Shown: positions 8,106 to 17,727, counted from the stretch's first letter. The stretch: 64,000 nt of DNA from CAVQXR01 sp963717955 (GCA_963717955.1 CAVQXR010000001.1:1736001-1800000); one strand, 5' to 3'. Translations and numbers: made by a program. The notes: generated by a model from the letters alone, not told the origin.

Positions 8106-9077
8106 ATGAAGCCCGACCCCGCCGGCACAGGCCGGCGCGCCGACACCGAGACGCTGCTCGAGGCGGCGCGCGGCCGTGTGCTGATCGAGGAGAGCCGTGA
8201 GCTCGTGGTCGTCCTCGACGAGAAGGGGCGGGTCGTCGCGGTGAGCCGCCGGGCCCGCGAGCAGCTCGACGGCGTCGAGGAGGGCGAGCCGCTGCCGGAC
8301 CGGCTGCTCGCCGCCGACACGAAGCGCGTCCCGTTCACGGTGTCCTACGACGTGGACGGGCGCAGGGAGACGCTGCTCTACCTGACGGAGCCCGGTCAGC
8401 TCGCGGCCTACGAGGAGCTCCGGGCGGGCTTCACGGCGGCCGTGTCGCACGAGCTGCGAACCCCGCTCGCTCGTCTGCTCGCGTTGCTCGAGACGGCGAC
8501 CCTCCCGGGCTACGACCCGGACCAGCTGGTCGAGCAGGCCCGCGGCCAGGTCGAGCAGATGGGCGAGCTGATCGACGACGTCCTCTTCCTTTCCGAGCTC
8601 GAGACGGGCCGGGAGGTCGTGGCGCTCGGGCGCACCGAGGCGATGTCCCTCCTGCGAGAGTCTGGCCGCGGAGCACGCCGAGCGGGCCGCCGCGCGCCGG
8701 GATACGGATCGACGTCGATGGCGACGAGTCGATCGAGCTGCCGCTTCGTCCGCGCATGCTACGCGTCGTGCGCCGAGAACCTGATCCAGAACGCGCTTCG
8801 CTACGCGGGCCCCGGGGCGACGTTGACGCTGGCGGCACGCCGCGAGGGCGACCTGCTCGTGCTGGCGGCCGCCGACACCGGGATCGGCGTCGCCGAGGAC
8901 GACCTCCCGCGCCTGTTCGAACGCTTTTACCGCGCCGACCGTGCCCGTGCATCGCGCGGGACGGGACTCGGGCTCGCGATCGTCAAGCACATCGTCACGT
9001 CCGCGGGCGGGACGGTCGAGGCGACCGGCGACCGCGGCGCAGGCCTCACGATTCGCTGCCGGCTGCCGGCGGCCTGA
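8106..9077 (+). CDS. PhoR-like sensor histidine kinase (cytoplasmic, PAS-type N-terminus)
   Basis: About 323 residues, no evident membrane helix. A PAS-like N-terminus (LVVVLDEKGRVVAVSRRARE) precedes the phospho-accepting H box AVSHELRTPLARL, then N box ENLIQNALRYA, G1 DTGIGVAEDDL, F box LFERFYR and G2 GTGLGLAIVKH. The segment at about 8660-8770 reads out of frame (expected LAAEHAERAAARGIRIDVDG) and then returns, so it holds compensating indels. It lies 136 bp before pstS, supporting a role in phosphate sensing through the adjacent OmpR-type regulators. A leaderless start is possible because no ribosome site is seen. Confidence 0.88.
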   Translation: MKPDPAGTGRRADTETLLEAARGRVLIEESRELVVVLDEKGRVVAVSRRAREQLDGVEEGEPLPDRLLAADTKRVPFTVSYDVDGRRETLLYLTEPGQLAAYEELRAGFTAAVSHELRTPLARLLALLETATLPGYDPDQLVEQARGQVEQMGELIDDVLFLSELETGREVVALGRTEAMSLLRESGRGARRAGRRAPGYGSTSMATSRSSCRFVRACYASCAENLIQNALRYAGPGATLTLAARREGDLLVLAAADTGIGVAEDDLPRLFERFYRADRARASRGTGLGLAIVKHIVTSAGGTVEATGDRGAGLTIRCRLPAA

Positions 9078-9112
9078 GCCGCCCGGCTCGCGCATCGCAG
9101 CGCACCTTCGGC

Positions 9113-9145
9113 GGGCACCACACCTTCACACGATGTTCACCGGTC
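9113..9145 (+). promoter_or_regulatory. PHO-box-like array and palindrome upstream of pstS
   Basis: Three units at 11-nt spacing: GGGCACC (9113), CTTCACA (9124) and GTTCACC (9135). The last also starts an inverted repeat, GTTCACCGG (9135-9143) with CCGGTGAAC (9155-9163), around the inner palindrome GGTCGTACGACC. The array is about 70-100 bp before the pstS start and is a good candidate binding site for the PhoP-like regulators. Confidence 0.6.
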
Positions 9146-9213
9146 GTACGACCACCGGTGAACACCCGCTCGGGAGAATCGCCTTGGAAGGGTCATGAGA
9201 TGGAAGGAGAGGA

Positions 9214-10253
9214 ATGCGACTTCGCAGAAGGAATCCCGTTCTGCTGCTCGCGCTGACCGTCGGGCTGCTCGCGTTCGGGGCGGCGGCTTGCGGCGGAGGA
9301 GATGAGGAGACGACCGCGGCCGCGACGACCGAGGCACCGGCCACGACCGAGGCGCCGGCGGACACCGGCGCGGCCGAGGCCCCGGCTGAGGCCCTGTCCG
9401 GTTCGATCGAGGTCGACGGCTCGAGCACGGTCGGCCCGCTCACGACGGCGGCGGCGGAGGGGTTCGGGGCCGAGAACCCCGACGTCAACGTGACGGTCGG
9501 CATCTCCGGCACCGGCGGCGGGTTCGAGCGCTTCTGCGCCGGTGAGACCGACATCTCGAACGCGTCGCGCCCGATCAAGGACGACGAGCCGAGCGAGGCG
9601 CCCGCGTGCCAGGCAGAACGGCATCGAGTACGTCGAGCTCCAGGTCGCGTCGACGCGCTGACAGTGGTCGTGAACCCGGAGAACGACTGGGCGCAGTGCC
9701 TCACGGTCGAGCAGCTCAACACCATGTGGGCGCCCGAGGCCGAGGGCACGGTCACGAACTGGAACCAGGTCGATCCGAGCTTCCCCGACGAGGAGCTCGT
9801 GCTCGGCGGCGCCGGGCACCGACTCCGGGACGTTCGACTACTTCACCGACGAGATCAACGGCGAGGAGGGCGCGAGCCGCGCCGACTACACGCCGAGCGA
9901 GGACGACAACGTGATCGTCACGCTCGTCGCGGACGAGAAGGGCGGGCTCGGCTACTTCGGGTTCTCGTACTACGAGCAGAACCAGGACAGCCTCAAGGCC
10001 GTCGAGATCGACGGCGGCGGCGGGTGCGTCGCCCCGAGCCCCGAGTCGGCGCAGGACGGCATCGTACACCCCGCTCGCGCGCCCGCTCTTCGTCTACGTG
10101 AAAATCGAGTCGCTCGCCCGGCCCGAGGTCGCCGCGTTCGTCCAGTACCTGCTGGACAACAACGCCGCGATCGCGGAGACTGCGCTCTTCATCCCGCTGA
10201 ACGAGACGCAGCTCGCCGACTCGGAGGCCGCGCTCGACGCAGCGCTCGGCTAG
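9214..10253 (+). CDS. pstS: Phosphate ABC transporter substrate-binding lipoprotein PstS (frameshifted)
   Basis: An Arg-rich N-terminus and hydrophobic stretch lead to the lipobox cysteine in FGAAACGGG (Cys at about residue 26), followed by a Thr/Ala-rich linker. The binding fold follows: SIEVDGSSTVGPLTTAAAEGF, VGISGTGGGFERFCAGETDI, SNASRPIKDDE, and later QYLLDNNAAIAETALFIPL near the end. The frame is broken near 9612 (extra G), restored near 9650, and broken again near 9815 and 10065; all are single-base changes and the protein continues to a stop at 10251. It captures phosphate outside the membrane for PstCAB. Start ATG at 9214 follows GGAAGGAGAGG. Confidence 0.92.
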
Positions 10254-10268
10254 AAAGCAAGCGCCTTC

Positions 10269-11209
10269 GTGGCAACCCAGGACACACACCGTCGCGGGCG
10301 CCCGGCCGGTTCACCGGCTGGGCGCCCGGCGTCGGCGGTGGGGCGAGGAGGCGATCCGGGCCTCTCTCGTCCTGGCCGCTGGGGTCTCGGTGATCACGAC
10401 CGTCGGGATCGTGATCGCGCTCCTGGAGCCGGCGATCGAGTTCTTCCGCGAGGTCGACTTCATCGACTTCATCACCGGCACGCGCTGGGCGCCGTTGTTC
10501 GAGCCGCCCGACTTCGGTGTCGTCCCCCTGCTCGCTGGGACATTCTCGATCACGATCTGGGCCTCGCTCGTCTGCCTCCCGTTCGGGCTCGGTGCGGCCA
10601 TCTACCTCAGCGAGTACGCGAATCCGCGAGTGCGCAAGGTGCTGAAGCCGATGCTCGAGCTCCTCGCGGGCATCCCGACCGTCGTCTTCGGGTACTTCGC
10701 GCTGCTGCTGATGACCCCGCTGCTCGAGGACATCGGGATCGACGTCGGCACGTTCAACGCCCTCTCGGCCGGTCTCGTGGTCGGGATCATGGTCCTCCCG
10801 ACCGTCGCCTCCCTGTCGGAGGACGCGATGACCGCTGTGCCGCTCGACCTGCGCACCGGCGCCTACGCGCTCGGCGGCACGCGGATGAAGGTGTCGCTGC
10901 GGGTCGTCGTGCCGGCAGCCACGTCGGGAATCATCGCGAGCTTCGTGCTCGGCATCTCGCGCATCGTCGGCGAGACGATGATCGTGCTCATCGCCGCCGG
11001 TCAGCAGCCGCGAGCTGACACTCGATCCGCGGGAGCAAGTTGAGACGATGACGGCGTTCATCGGCGCGACCGGGCAGGGCGACGTCCCGACGGGCTCGAT
11101 CGAGTACAAGACGATCTTCGCGGTCGGGCTGACGCTGTTCGTGATCACGCTCGTCATGAACGTGATCTCGATCCGGCTCGTCCGCAAGTACCGGGAGGTC
11201 TACGAGTGA
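10269..11209 (+). CDS. pstC: Phosphate ABC transporter permease PstC (frameshifted)
   Basis: Six-helix permease. Clear segments are AAGVSVITTVGIVIALLEPA, WAPLFEPPDFGVVPLLAGT, GLGAAIYLSEYA, ELLAGIPTVVFGYFAL and the permease loop GAYALGGTRMKVSLRVVVPA. One frame change lies between the GTG at 10269 and about 10340, and another near 11012 (CCGCGAGCTG where CCGCAGCTG is expected). The end NVISIRLVRKYREVYE stops at 11207-11209, overlapping the pstA start (GTGA). It forms the membrane channel with PstA. Exact start is uncertain because of the early frameshift. Confidence 0.88.
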
Positions 11210-12113
11210 GCCGCCGGACGGACCTCGCTACCGACGCCGCGCGCGCGGCTGCGCTGACGGGCCCCGGCGATCCGCGCGATCGCTGGGCCGGCCGCGTCTT
11301 CCTCGCGTTCCTGCTGCTGTCCCTCACCGTCGGGTTCGTCGCCCTGGGCGCTCTGATCGTCGACATCCTGATCGACGGCCTGCCCTACCTCGGCAGGCAG
11401 TTGCTGCTCAACGACTCCGTCGGCCGACCCCGAGAAGGCGGGCGCCCGCCCGGCGATCCTCGCCTCGCTCTACCTCGGGATCATGATCATCGCCTTCAGC
11501 GTCCCGCTCGGTGTCGCCACCGCGGTCTACCTCGAGGAGTACGCGCGCAAGGAGCGGTGGTACAACCGCGCTGCTCGAGCTGAACATCCAGAACCTCGCG
11601 GCCGTCCCGTCGATCGTCTACGGGATCCTCGGGCTCGCGTTCATCGTCCGCGGGCTCGATCTCGGCCGCGTGCTGCTCGCGGGCGGGATCATCCTCACGC
11701 TCGTCGTCCTGCCGACGGTGATCGTCGCCTCCCGCGAGGCGATCCGCGCGGTCCCCGACTCGATCCGCCAGGGCGCGTACGCCCTCGGAGGGACGAAATG
11801 GCAGGTCGTGTCACGGCAGGTCCTGCCGGCCTCGATCCCCGGCATGGCGACGGGCTCGATCCTCGCGGTCTCCCGCGGGATCGGCGAGACCGCGCCGCTC
11901 CTGCTCGTCGGCGCGCTCACGTACGTCGCCTTCAATCCGACGCTGATGGGCCCCTACACGGCCCTCCCGATCCAGATCTTCCAGTGGATCTCCCGGCCCC
12001 AGGAGGAGTTCAAGTTCCTGGCCGCGGCGGCGATCATCGTCCTGCTGCTGATGCTCCTGACGCTGAACGCGTTCGCGATCTGGATCCGGAACCGCTACCA
12101 GAGGAAGTGGTGA
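11206..12113 (+). CDS. pstA: Phosphate ABC transporter permease PstA (frameshifted)
   Basis: GTG at 11206 overlaps the pstC stop. After an N-terminal helix (VFLAFLLLSLTVGFVALG) come LASLYLGIMIIAFSVPLG, VYLEEYARKERW, LLELNIQNLAAVPSIVYGIL, VLPTVIVASREAIRAVPDSI and the EAA-type loop GAYALGGTKWQVVSRQVLPA. Frame changes occur near 11420-11425 and near 11570 (CCGCGCTG for CCGCCTG). The stop overlaps pstB by 4 nt. It partners PstC in high-affinity phosphate uptake. Confidence 0.9.
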
Positions 12114-12980
12114 GCGTGCCCGAGACCGACACGGAATCTGTCAAGATCCCGGGCATGGACGTGGGAGGCGTCACCGCGGGCCGATCGACGGCGGGCCTCG
12201 TGCGGGAGACGGTCTTCGACGTCGAGAGCCTGCGCGTCTCGTACGGCGGCAAGCCCGCGCTCAAGGACGTCCGCATGAGCATCTACCGGAACTTCATCAC
12301 GGCCTTCATCGGCCCCTCCGGGTGCGGCAAGAGCACCTTCATACGCTGCTTCAACCGCACGAACGACCTCATTCCCGGGGCGCAGGTCGAGGGTCAGATC
12401 CTGTACCACGGCCAGGACATGTACGCGAGCGAGGTCGACCCGGTCGAGGCCCGCAAGCTCATCGGCATGGTGTTCCAGAAGCCGAACCCGTTCCCGAAGT
12501 CGATCTACGACAACGTCGCCTTCGGCCCGCGAGTCACGGGCATGAAGGACGATCTCGACGGCCGCGTCGAGCGTGCGATCCGCCAGGCCGCGTTGTGGGA
12601 CGAGGTGAAGGATCGCCTCAAGGACAACGCCTACGGTCTCTCCGGCGGTCAGCAGCAGCGGCTGTGCATCGCCCGCTGCCTCGCCATCGACCCCGAGGTC
12701 ATCCTGATGGACGAGCCGTGCTCGGCGCTCGACCCGATCTCGACGTCGGCGATCGAGGATCTCATGCACGACCTGAAGCGGGACTACACGATCATCATCG
12801 TCACCCACAACATGCAGCAGGCCGCCCGCGTCGCCGACATGACCGCCTTCTTCGGGATCGAGGTCGACGAGAACGGGTGACCGGACCGGCATCCTGATCG
12901 AGTACGACGAGACACAGAAGATCTTCACGGCCCCCGCCGACAAGCGCACCGAGGGGTACGTGACCGGGCGGTTCGGATGA
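12110..12980 (+). CDS. pstB: Phosphate ABC transporter ATP-binding protein PstB (one frameshift)
   Basis: GTG at 12110 overlaps the pstA stop. The nucleotide-binding domain has Walker A IGPSGCGKSTFIRCFN, Q-loop VFQKPNPFPKSIYDN, signature LSGGQQQRL, Walker B VILMDEPCSALDP and the H-loop VTHNM. PstB-specific features include RCFNRTNDLIPGAQVEG. After FFGIEVDENG an extra G (GGGTGACC near 12878) creates a false stop at 12880; the other frame continues DRTGILIEYDETQKIFTAP to TGRFG and the stop at 12978-12980, which overlaps phoU (ATGA). Confidence 0.93.
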
Positions 12981-13711
12981 GCGACGCCGATCGCCCATCG
13001 CTTCAGGCGCCCGACGAACGAGAGGTCACGATGCGGATCGAACTGCAGGAGGAGCTCGACCAACTCGAGGCGACGCTCCAGGAGGAGGGCGAATACGTCC
13101 TCCGCGCGATCCGGGGTGCGCTCAACGCGCTGCGGACCGGCGATGCGGAGCTGGCCGACGAGGTGATCGCCTTCGACGACGAGGTCGACGACCGGGCGCA
13201 GCGCGTCGACGAGCTCGTCGAGCAGATCCTCGCCCGTCAGACGCCGGTGGCCACCGATCTCCGCCTCGTCCTCGCCGCGCTCCACGTCAACCACCACCTC
13301 GAGCGCATGGCCGACCTCTGCGTGAACATCGCGAAGCTCGGGAAGGTCAGGCAGGTGATCTCGCCGGAGAGCGAGGTGGTGATCGAGGGCTTCGAGGAGA
13401 TGGGCTCCCGGGCCGAGGAGATGACGCGGATCGCCCTCGACTCCTTCCACAAGCGCGACCTCGCGGCAGCCCAGAGCCTCGTCGACCTCGACGAGCTGAT
13501 CGACAACTCGAACCGGCGCGTCGTGCGCCAGCTCGCGGCGTTGCCGGGTGACGCGGCAACGCGCGAGTGGGCCCTGCTCATGATCATCGTCTCGCGCTGC
13601 CTCGAGCGGGTCGGCGACAACGCCGTCGACATCGGCGAGCAGACCGCCTACCTCGTCTCGGGCGAGTTCCAGGAGTTCGAGGACGCGTCCCACCCCGGCG
13701 GAGATCGCTGA
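12977..13711 (+). CDS. phoU: Phosphate-specific transport system accessory protein PhoU
   Basis: 244 residues, all-helical, two repeats of the PhoU three-helix unit. Metal-binding motifs are visible as DDEVDDRAQRVDEL near residue 70 and the second-repeat DLDELIDNSNRRV, with HHLERMADLCVNIAKL and CLERVGDNAVDIGEQT. PhoU restrains the PhoR kinase and Pst transport when phosphate is plentiful. It overlaps pstB by 4 nt, closing the pstSCAB-phoU operon. The frame is intact. An alternative start is the ATG at 13031 (MRIELQEE), which would drop an 18-residue extension. Confidence 0.95.
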   Translation: MSDADRPSLQAPDEREVTMRIELQEELDQLEATLQEEGEYVLRAIRGALNALRTGDAELADEVIAFDDEVDDRAQRVDELVEQILARQTPVATDLRLVLAALHVNHHLERMADLCVNIAKLGKVRQVISPESEVVIEGFEEMGSRAEEMTRIALDSFHKRDLAAAQSLVDLDELIDNSNRRVVRQLAALPGDAATREWALLMIIVSRCLERVGDNAVDIGEQTAYLVSGEFQEFEDASHPGGDR

Positions 13712-14361
13712 AACGAGTTCCAAGCGCACCCCGCGCGATCGCGTTCGACCTGAACGGCACGCTCTCGCACGACGAGGAGCTGTACTACGTCATCTTCGCC
13801 GAGCTCTTCGAGCGTGAAGGCCGGCCTGTCACCCGCGCGGAGTACTTCGAGGAGCTCGTCGGGCATGTCGACGAGGCCCTCGTCCGGATCTGGCTCGGCG
13901 ATGACTTCCCGCGGGTCGCCGAGCTGCTGGCCGAGCGGATGGAGCGCTTCCTCGAGCTCGCCGGCGACGGAGGGACAGTGCCGCAGCACACGCGCGAGGC
14001 CGTCCGCGCCGCATCCGACGCGCTGCCCGCCGCCGTCGTCTCGGGCGCGTCCCGGGCCGAGGTCGACAGCATCCTGCGCGGGGCCGGTCTCGAGCCGATG
14101 CTCGCGACCGTCGTCGCGCTCGAGGACGTGACGCGGCCGAAGCCCGACCCGGAGGCCTACCTGCTCGCCGCGGAGCGACTCGGCGTCCCACCTGCCGCGA
14201 TGCTGGCCTTCGAGGACACGGCCGTCGGAATCGCGGCTGCGAAGGGCGCCGGCCTGCGCTGCGTCGCGGTGCTCGGCTCGCAGGCGCCGGACAGTCTGCG
14301 CGAGGCCGACGAGATCGTCGAGCGGCTCGACGCCGAGCTCGTCGCCCGCCTCATCGGCTGA
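13708..14361 (+). CDS. HAD-superfamily phosphatase (beta-phosphoglucomutase/phosphatase-like)
   Basis: About 217 residues. Motif I is AFDLNGTL: the nucleophile Asp is present but the +2 acid/base Asp is Asn. Motif II lies in AAVVSGASRAEV, motif III lysine in DVTRPKPDPEAY, and motif IV in LAFEDTAVGIAAAKGAG. The cap is the four-helix type. The start is uncertain: no ATG lies in frame before motif I, and the CTG at 13708 overlaps the phoU stop, which would couple it to the pho operon. It probably acts on a small phosphorylated metabolite. The Asn substitution may reduce hydrolysis or alter chemistry (inference). Confidence 0.75.
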   Translation: MKRVPSAPRAIAFDLNGTLSHDEELYYVIFAELFEREGRPVTRAEYFEELVGHVDEALVRIWLGDDFPRVAELLAERMERFLELAGDGGTVPQHTREAVRAASDALPAAVVSGASRAEVDSILRGAGLEPMLATVVALEDVTRPKPDPEAYLLAAERLGVPPAAMLAFEDTAVGIAAAKGAGLRCVAVLGSQAPDSLREADEIVERLDAELVARLIG

Positions 14362-14413
14362 CGGACGACCGGCCGGGGCCACCGCGGGCGGCCACGAGAC
14401 CGGGCTCGCGGAC

Positions 14414-14641
14414 ATGAAGGGGCAGAGCACCCTCCAGGCCGTCGTCGACGAGTTGGAGCGCCAGGAGGACGAGGGCGATCGCGTCGTGCGCGAAGCGCTC
14501 GGAGCCCTGTTCCACGACTCCCGGATCGACCCGCTCATGGTCATTCGCTGGAAGGACATCTACGAGGGGCTCGAGGACGCGATCAACGCCTGCCAGGCCG
14601 TCGCGAACGTGCTGGGGAACATCGTCGTGAAGGGCGCCTGA
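14414..14641 (+). CDS. Truncated DUF47/PhoU-like Pit accessory protein (C-terminal third only)
   Basis: 75 residues matching the C-terminal end of the DUF47 (Pit accessory) family: ERQEDEGDRVVREALGALF, then DPLMVIRWKDIYEGLEDAIN and VANVLGNIVVKGA. Full members are about 200 residues, so roughly the first 130 are absent and the upstream 52 bp cannot encode them. It lies 5 bp before the Pit transporter gene, the normal family context. ATG at 14414 gives an intact small frame, so it may be expressed as a one-hairpin protein or be a remnant. Confidence 0.75.
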   Translation: MKGQSTLQAVVDELERQEDEGDRVVREALGALFHDSRIDPLMVIRWKDIYEGLEDAINACQAVANVLGNIVVKGA

Positions 14642-14646
14642 GCGCA

Positions 14647-15794
14647 GTGGACGACAGCCTGCTCCTGCTCGTGGCGGTGGTCGCGGTCGCGCTCTTCTTC
14701 GATTTCACCAACGGCTTCCACGACGCGGCGAACGCGATCGCGACCGCCGTCTCGACCCGTGCGCTGCGCCCTCGTCTCGCGGTGCTCCTCGCCGCGGTGC
14801 TCAACTTCGCCGGGGCCTTCGCCTCGTTCGCGGTCGCTGCGACGATCGCGAAGGGGATCGTCGATCCCGGCGTGATCACCCTCCCGATCATCCTCGCGGG
14901 CCTCATCGGCGCGACCTCCTGGAACCTCGTCACCTGGTACCTCGGCCTGCCCTCGAGCTCCAGCCATGCGCTGATCGGAGGAACGATGGGCGCCGCGATC
15001 GCGGCCAACGGGTTCGGCGCCATGATCGGCGGCGGGCTCGTCCAGAAGGTGCTGATCCCGTCGCTCTGCGCCCCGTTCCTCGGAATGATCGGCGCCACCG
15101 TGTCGATGCTCGGCTTCCTCTGGATCATCCGCAGGCGTTCACCGAGGCGCGTGAACTTCACCTTCAGACGCATGCAGCTCGTCTCGTCGAGCTTCCTCGC
15201 GTTCACGCACGGAACGAACGACGCGCAGAAGACGATGGGCATCATCGCGCTCGCCCTCGTCGCCTCGGGCAACCTCGACGAGGACTTCGCGCGCCCGCCG
15301 ATCTGGGTCATCGTCACCGCCGCGGCCGCGATCGCCGCAGGCACGTACGCCGGCGGCTGGAGGATCATCCGGACGCTCGGCCAGCGGATCGCGAAGCTCG
15401 ACCCGCCCAGGGCTTCGCGGCGGAGGCCTCGACGAGCCTCACGTTGTTCTTCACGGCCCACTACGGATTCCCGGTCTCGACGACGCACACGATCTCGGGC
15501 TCGGTGCTCGGTGCCGGCATGACGCGCGGCCTCTCCGCAGTCCGCTGGGGCGTGGCCGGGAACATCCTGACGGCGTGGCTGCTGACGATTCCCTGCGCGG
15601 CGCTCGTCGGCGGCCTGCTCGAGGTCGTCACGCGGATCCCCGGCGGCGTTGGCCCGGCGATCGTCTTCGCGATCGGCGTCGGGATCGCCATCCTCGCGTT
15701 CGTCGCCCGCTCGAAGGTCCTTCACGCGCCCGCGAGGCCCGAGGCCGCCGCACCGGCGTCGGTTCCCGCGCCGCCGGCGGCCGCCTCCGTGTAG
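14647..15794 (+). CDS. pit: Low-affinity inorganic phosphate transporter, PiT family (one frameshift)
   Basis: GTG at 14647, about 382 residues. PiT signatures are FDFTNGFHDAANAIATAV near the N-terminus, GLPSSSSHALIGGTMG, AFTHGTNDAQKTMGIIALAL and the second-repeat GFPVSTTHTISGSVLGAG. About ten to twelve helices. A single-base deletion in a C run near 15410 (DPP to QGFAAEA) shifts the frame; the rest continues to a stop at 15792. PiT proteins import metal-phosphate by proton symport when phosphate is abundant, complementing Pst. The paired upstream DUF47 gene is truncated. Confidence 0.92.
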
Positions 15795-15886
15795 GCGGGA
15801 GCGCCGGCTCCCCGAACGGGTCGAGGGTGGCCGGCGAGTGACGCTTCTGATTCGCGGCGGGCGGGCGCGGGCCCCTACCCTTTCGG

Positions 15887-17677
15887 GTGGTGGCCGACCC
15901 ACGCTACGCCGTCTACGGGCGCCCTCCTGCGCGGAGGCGCTGGAAGCTCGTTGCGCTCGCGCTCACGGTTCTGGTCGGGGCGCTCGCGGGCTGCGGGGCG
16001 TGGCTCGCTCGCGCAGAGGCCGGTGCGCTTCCGCCGGGGATCGAGATCGAGGGCGTCGCGGTCGGCGGGATGACGGTCGAGCAGGCCCGCGCCGCCGTGA
16101 CGCGCGAGGTGGACGCGATGGCCGCCGAGCCGATCGCGCTCGCCTACCCGGGCGGGGAGCAGACGACGTCCGGCACCGAGCTCGGCGTCGACTCGAACCT
16201 CGACGATGTCCTGGCACTCGCCGAGCAGAGCCGTGACGGGCTCGACCGGCTCGGCGCCCGGCTCGGCCTCGCCGACCCGCTGTCCTACGCGCTCGTCTAC
16301 ACGGTCGATCCCGTCCGGCTCGGCGACGTCCTCGACCGCGTCGCGTCGGAGGTCGAGCGGCGTCCGGTGTCGGCGAAGATCGCCCTCGCCGGTGACGAGG
16401 TCGTCGTGACGCCCTCCTCACCGGGTCTCGAGCTCGATTCCGACGCTGCCGCCGCCGCCCTCGAGACCCTTCCGAACCGGGTCGAGCTCGAGCTGCGGGA
16501 GGTGCCGCCGAGGATCGGCGACGAGGCCGCGGAGGCGGCCCGTCTCCTCGCGGAGACGCTCCTCGGAGCACCGCCGGCGGTCGTCTACAGCGACGAGCGG
16601 CTCGAGCTCGACCGCGCGACCATCGCCGAGGCCCTGCGGTTCCGCGCGCGCCAGGGCGCGATTCGCGTCAGGCTCGACCCCGGGCCGTTCGAGCAGCCCC
16701 TGCAGCAGGCCTTCGGCCGCTTCGAGCGCGATCCGGTCGACGCCACCTTCAGGGTGAAGGGCGCACGCGCCGTGGTCGCCCCGTCCCGCGACGGGCGGGC
16801 GCTCGCGGCCGACCGCGTCGCCGCGGAGCTCGTCGACCGCGCGGGCCGCAAGGCCGTCCGCGCGCGCTTCGATCACACGAAGGCCGAGCTGACGACGGCC
16901 GAGGCGAAGGGCCTCGGGATCAGGCGGCTCGTGTCGGAGTTCACGACCCCGTACCAGTGCTGCCAGCCGCGCGTGACGAACATCCAGCTCGCGGCCCAGA
17001 TCCTCGACGGGGCGATCGTCGCCGCCGGAGGGCGCTTCTCGCTCAACCAGCGCCTCGGCCAGCGCACCGCGGAGCGAGGCTTCCTCTCGGCGCCGATGAT
17101 CACGGCCGGCCGCCTCGAGAACGCGATCGGAGGCGGGGTCAGCCAGATCGCGACGACGTTCTACAACGCGGCCTTCTTCGCGGGTCTCGAGCTGATCTCG
17201 CACACCCCGCACCAGTTCTACATCTCGCGCTATCCGATGGGCCGCGAAGCGACGGTCTCCTGGGGCGGCCCCGAGCTCATCTTCCGCAACGACTGGCCTG
17301 CGGCGATCCTCGTGAAGGTCGAGGCGGGCTCGACCTCGGTCACGGTCCGCTTCTACTCCTCGAAGCTCGGGCGGCGCGTCGAGACCCAGACCGGGGCGCC
17401 CTACAGCTACACGTCGGCGCGCACGATCAGGGAGTACAACCCGTCACTGCCTCCGGGAACGGAGACCGTCGTGCAGAGCGGCGGCATCTCCGGCTTCACC
17501 GTCGACTACACGCGGACGGTGTTCCGCAAGGGGAAGGTGAGGCGCGACGAGAGCTTCACCGTCCGGTACGACCCGGAGCACAGCATCGTCGAGTACGGGC
17601 CGCCGGCGGGATCCGACGGGGGCGGGACGGCCGGTGGCGACGGCTCCGCCGGCGCGCAGGATCCCGCACCGGAGTAG
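15887..17677 (+). CDS. VanW-family cell-wall protein with peptidoglycan-binding repeats
   Basis: 596 residues from a GTG at 15887. An N-terminal signal anchor (WKLVALALTVLVGALAGCGAWL) precedes two PG_binding_4-like domains (residues ~45-310) and the VanW domain, recognised by EFTTPYQCCQPRVTNIQLAA, GGRFSLNQRLGQRT, GGGVSQIATTFYNAAFFAGL and HTPHQFYISRYPMGREATV. The C-terminus is a beta-rich segment and a Gly/Ser-rich tail. It is likely anchored outside the membrane. VanW's reaction is unknown; L,D-transpeptidase-related function has been suggested for linked domains. No operon partner is evident. Confidence 0.88.
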   Translation: MVADPRYAVYGRPPARRRWKLVALALTVLVGALAGCGAWLARAEAGALPPGIEIEGVAVGGMTVEQARAAVTREVDAMAAEPIALAYPGGEQTTSGTELGVDSNLDDVLALAEQSRDGLDRLGARLGLADPLSYALVYTVDPVRLGDVLDRVASEVERRPVSAKIALAGDEVVVTPSSPGLELDSDAAAAALETLPNRVELELREVPPRIGDEAAEAARLLAETLLGAPPAVVYSDERLELDRATIAEALRFRARQGAIRVRLDPGPFEQPLQQAFGRFERDPVDATFRVKGARAVVAPSRDGRALAADRVAAELVDRAGRKAVRARFDHTKAELTTAEAKGLGIRRLVSEFTTPYQCCQPRVTNIQLAAQILDGAIVAAGGRFSLNQRLGQRTAERGFLSAPMITAGRLENAIGGGVSQIATTFYNAAFFAGLELISHTPHQFYISRYPMGREATVSWGGPELIFRNDWPAAILVKVEAGSTSVTVRFYSSKLGRRVETQTGAPYSYTSARTIREYNPSLPPGTETVVQSGGISGFTVDYTRTVFRKGKVRRDESFTVRYDPEHSIVEYGPPAGSDGGGTAGGDGSAGAQDPAPE

Positions 17678-17727
17678 AGGCTCGAGGCGGGGCGCGCTGC
17701 GGCATCGCGTCCACGAGTCCGCCGCTC

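Noticed and set aside
12876..12884. In-frame UGA in pstB as a second selenocysteine site
   Set aside because: Homology after this point continues in another frame, so it is an inserted G, not a recoded UGA; PstB has no catalytic Cys there.
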